A stretch of 64,000 nt of DNA from Coenobita brevimanus (lineage: Eukaryota > Arthropoda > Malacostraca > Decapoda > Coenobitidae). Under the pieces are notes generated by a model, which worked only from the letters and a program-made list of their open reading frames with translations, had not been told where the DNA came from and ran no database searches. The stretch lies in contig CM064666.1 in the NCBI GenBank assembly GCA_032717465.1, positions 5,016,528 through 5,080,527 on the forward strand. The letters are read 5' to 3'. Both the position numbers and the translations under genes were made by a program. Below are positions 61,623 to 64,000 of the stretch, piece after piece. Position 1 is the stretch's first letter; every line of letters begins with the position of its first letter.

Positions 61623-62829
61623 TTACTGTATATGCGGAGGATATAATTCTTCCTCTTAAGGTATCACCATAGAGATGTTGGTCATTGTACATATAATTTT
61701 CTTCATGGACTCGAGGCATAAACAAGTAAAAAATACCAGCTAGCCTAGTTACGTCCCAGCATTTTCTGGAAGTTTTCTGAAAAGCAAATGTATAATTTGT
61801 ACTGAGATTTGGAACGTGAGATGCTCAGGTTAACTATTAAGATGCGAAGGTGTTTTAATCAACGTCCCTAGTGTAGAAAATAGGGAAAACACAGTGTTTT
61901 GACCAGATGTTTTGATCCACTTGCTCCAAACTAAATATATTTAAATTTTAGGTAAAGAAAGTTTAAATAATTCCACTAACTTTTGAAATAAACATGCTGT
62001 CTGTAGCTGGTCCCAGGACGAAATGACGGCGAGTGAGAAAGATTTTTTTTTTTTCTACTGTCAGTAAGTGCAAGGAGCTCAAGCGGGTGCGAGGCACTGT
62101 TGCAAGTGGCTGTCACGCCAGGTGGGGAAGAGCGTTTGAGAGATGGTTTCCGTGCTTGATAAAACCGAAAATCGAGTTATTCATTAATGTTCATTGATAA
62201 AGGCACTTCTTGCATTGCACTGTGGCTATGGATGTAGCCATACAAGAACCAGATCGCAAGCGCAACACTGAGTAACAAACATGCCACGTAAGCACAATTG
62301 TATGTGCTAAGTTTTCTAACACTTATTACTAGTTCGTCACGTCCTAGGTTATTATCGGCAGGGTAGGATAAGGAAAGGCAGGGTATGTCAGCGCTACACT
62401 TACCGCTAAACATGCCACATGAACGTAATTGTAATGGCGGTAGCAACACGTCGTTTTCCCCTTTTTTCGTTTTCTCACTAATTAAGTCATTTATTATTAT
62501 TACTTTCTACCGCAGTGTCGCTTATAACGTATTAAAAGTAGCATAATTATGCAAAGATGCCACGTGAAGGAAAATGTTAACACTTATAACAAAATAGTGA
62601 TTTAAATACTTAATTTTTTACTATCGGTTATGAAGGTAAGTAATTTTCTTTATCAGTACATATCTTTGGATAATTAACTATGGCAAACCAGAATAGCTTC
62701 CTAATGAGCATAATTTTCACTTTCGATGGTGCATAGCGGACTCCTGTGTCACACGCCATTGTCTGCATCAGAATCGTTACTCATACTTGCTTAATCTCCT
62801 GAATCGTTCGCATGTCCTCTGTGTGAAGA
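61621..62829. other. diverged repeat region related to 56.6-57.1 kb
   Basis: Contains several relatives of AAACATGCCACATGAACGTAATTG (62283, 62408, degenerate near 62550) and a short GGCAGGGTAGGATAAGG unit at 62350-62375. No coding signal. Confidence 0.5.
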
Positions 62830-63700
62830 AAGGCAGAGTCGGGTGGGAAAATTCAAGGCATGGTAGGGAAGACCATGGCAGCGTAAGAAAAAACAAACAA
62901 GAAAGGGAAAGGCAGGGTAGTGTGGGAAAAGGAAGGCAAGAGAAGGGAGATACTGGGTAGGATAAGGAAAAGCAGGGTAGAGTGGCGATATGCAGAGTTG
63001 GGCAAGGATATGCAGGTAGGGAAAGGCAAAGCATAGAAGACAAAAGTAGGGAAGGGTAGGGAAATGTAGGTTAGGTAAGGAAGGGCAGAGCAGAGTACGG
63101 AAAGGCAATTTATGGTAGATGAAGGTAGGGTAGGGTTGGGAAAGTCAGGGTATGAGTAGGAAGATGCAAGGTATGTTAAAGAGATGCAGCCTTGCCATGC
63201 CAAAACATGGCGAGGAAAGGCTGGATAGGGTAGGGAAAAGCAGGTCAGAGTAGAGTGATGCAGGGTGGGGTAGGGTAAGGAAAGGTAGGGCAGAATAGGG
63301 AGATGCAGGGTCAGGTAAGGGCATACACGTAAGGAAAAGCAAAGCATGGCAGGGAAAGGCAGGGTATGATAGGGAAATGCAGGGTAGTGTAGGGAGATGC
63401 AAGGTAAAGAAAGATTGGATAGAGTGGACAGATGCAAGATAGGGTAGAGAAATGCAGGGTAGAGTAGGGAAGGTTGGGTGACGTAGGGAGAGGCAGGCTA
63501 GGATAAGGAGATGCAGGGTTAGGTAGGAAAAGGCATAGGATAGCAGGGAAAGACAGAACAGGGTAGGGAAATGTAGGGTAGGGTAGGGTAGGGAGATGCA
63601 GGATAGGATAAGGAAAGAGTGGGTTGGCAGGGAAAATACAAGCATGGCAGGGAAAGGCAGGGTAGGATAGAGAAAGGCACGGCAAGGTACAAAGAGGCAG
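62830..63700. repeat. AGGGTAGG-type purine minisatellite, 0.87 kb
   Basis: Long irregular array of ~20-25-bp units, such as GGGAGATGCAGGGTAGGAT and GGGAAAGGCAGGGTA, on the plus strand, including four consecutive GTAGG units near 63580 that could form a G-quadruplex. Long Leu/Pro/Tyr/Ser-rich minus-strand frames in all three phases are by-products of the repeat and lack any other support. Confidence 0.92.
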
Positions 63701-64000
63701 AGTCATGTGCTCCAGTTATAGCAATTATCTCCACACTTCCATCTCCTCCCCTTTCGCAGTGCTGCAAAAGTTGTCATTAGACATTATGTGGCACCACCAA
63801 GGAGACTGGGCTTCCTTCTTGCTCGGTTGGGTAGTGATGGAAAGAGGATTTTCGGGAGAAACATGGCATTATCGTCACTCTGCGAAGGCCAGTAGAGGAC
63901 TTAGTGGTGTAGAACCTCCAGCAACCTAGGAGGGATCCACCTGAATCACTCGGCATGAATAATTAAGAGTCAGACGGGAATAACTGAGAAGGACTAATTG
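63701..64000. other. unassigned window end
   Basis: No gene or element recognised. Confidence 0.4.

Noticed and set aside
62853..63767. Long minus-strand Leu/Pro/Tyr-rich ORFs
   Set aside because: Open in three phases at once because the purine minisatellite has no stop codons in its complement. There is no domain or initiation context.

Overview
This 64 kb window is eukaryotic, repeat-dense nuclear DNA. I see no confident complete host gene, no rRNA or functional tRNA gene, and no bacterial-type feature. Very long dinucleotide arrays (AT, TC, GT), RTE- and I-type LINEs, hAT, piggyBac and Harbinger DNA transposons, an errantivirus-like provirus and CCTAACC-containing repeats (arthropod telomere-like) suggest an arthropod, most likely a decapod crustacean. 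The organism is inference only.

Layout. 0-12.1 kb: six fragments of one RTE-like LINE family (family A), on both strands. One is split by a 1,359-bp non-autonomous hAT element with a perfect 8-bp target duplication; another is split by a tRNA-derived SINE-like sequence. A 1.1 kb polypurine block and a small piggyBac-like MITE follow. 13.9-14.7 kb: a degenerate ~200-bp satellite carrying CCTAACC. 15-23.5 kb: a decayed errantivirus-like provirus (gag, protease, RT, RNase H, integrase, env, 3' LTR). Its 3' LTR carries an 833-bp PIF/Harbinger derivative. 25.7-27.3 kb: an RTE LINE of a second family (family B). 28.3-31.8 kb: a near-intact piggyBac with TTAA duplications, inserted into a leader that ends in an inverted 5' LTR at 32.4-32.8 kb. 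That LTR and the 3' LTR at 23.5 kb share a 4-bp target duplication, so I infer one provirus torn apart by an inversion. 37-40.6 kb: a deleted Ty3/gypsy element on the minus strand with a tRNA-Leu primer site and a nested 1.1 kb terminal-inverted-repeat element. 41.2-42.4 kb: a second family B fragment.

45.1-56.5 kb is the most interesting part. Two copies of an I-like LINE (ORF1 with CCHC knuckles; ORF2 with endonuclease, RT, RNase H and a zinc finger) lie head to tail. The same sequence, (C)TAACCATAC, occurs before, between and after them, so two insertions hit the same target. The target lies inside an open reading frame that reads through once both copies are ignored. Each LINE 3' UTR holds two tandem copies of a ~91-nt structured RNA motif with several compensatory base changes, and a terminal hairpin that also covaries between copies. 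ORF1 and ORF2 are in the same frame, separated by a single TAA.

56.6-64 kb: diverged repeats, G/A-rich AGGGTAGG minisatellites, a 53-bp tandem repeat, a ~115-bp direct repeat pair 2.7 kb apart, a piggyBac-like MITE and a ~190-nt near-palindrome. The coding features are selfish elements and do not form a pathway. The biology visible here is nested transposition, repeat turnover and possible retrotransposon RNA structure.
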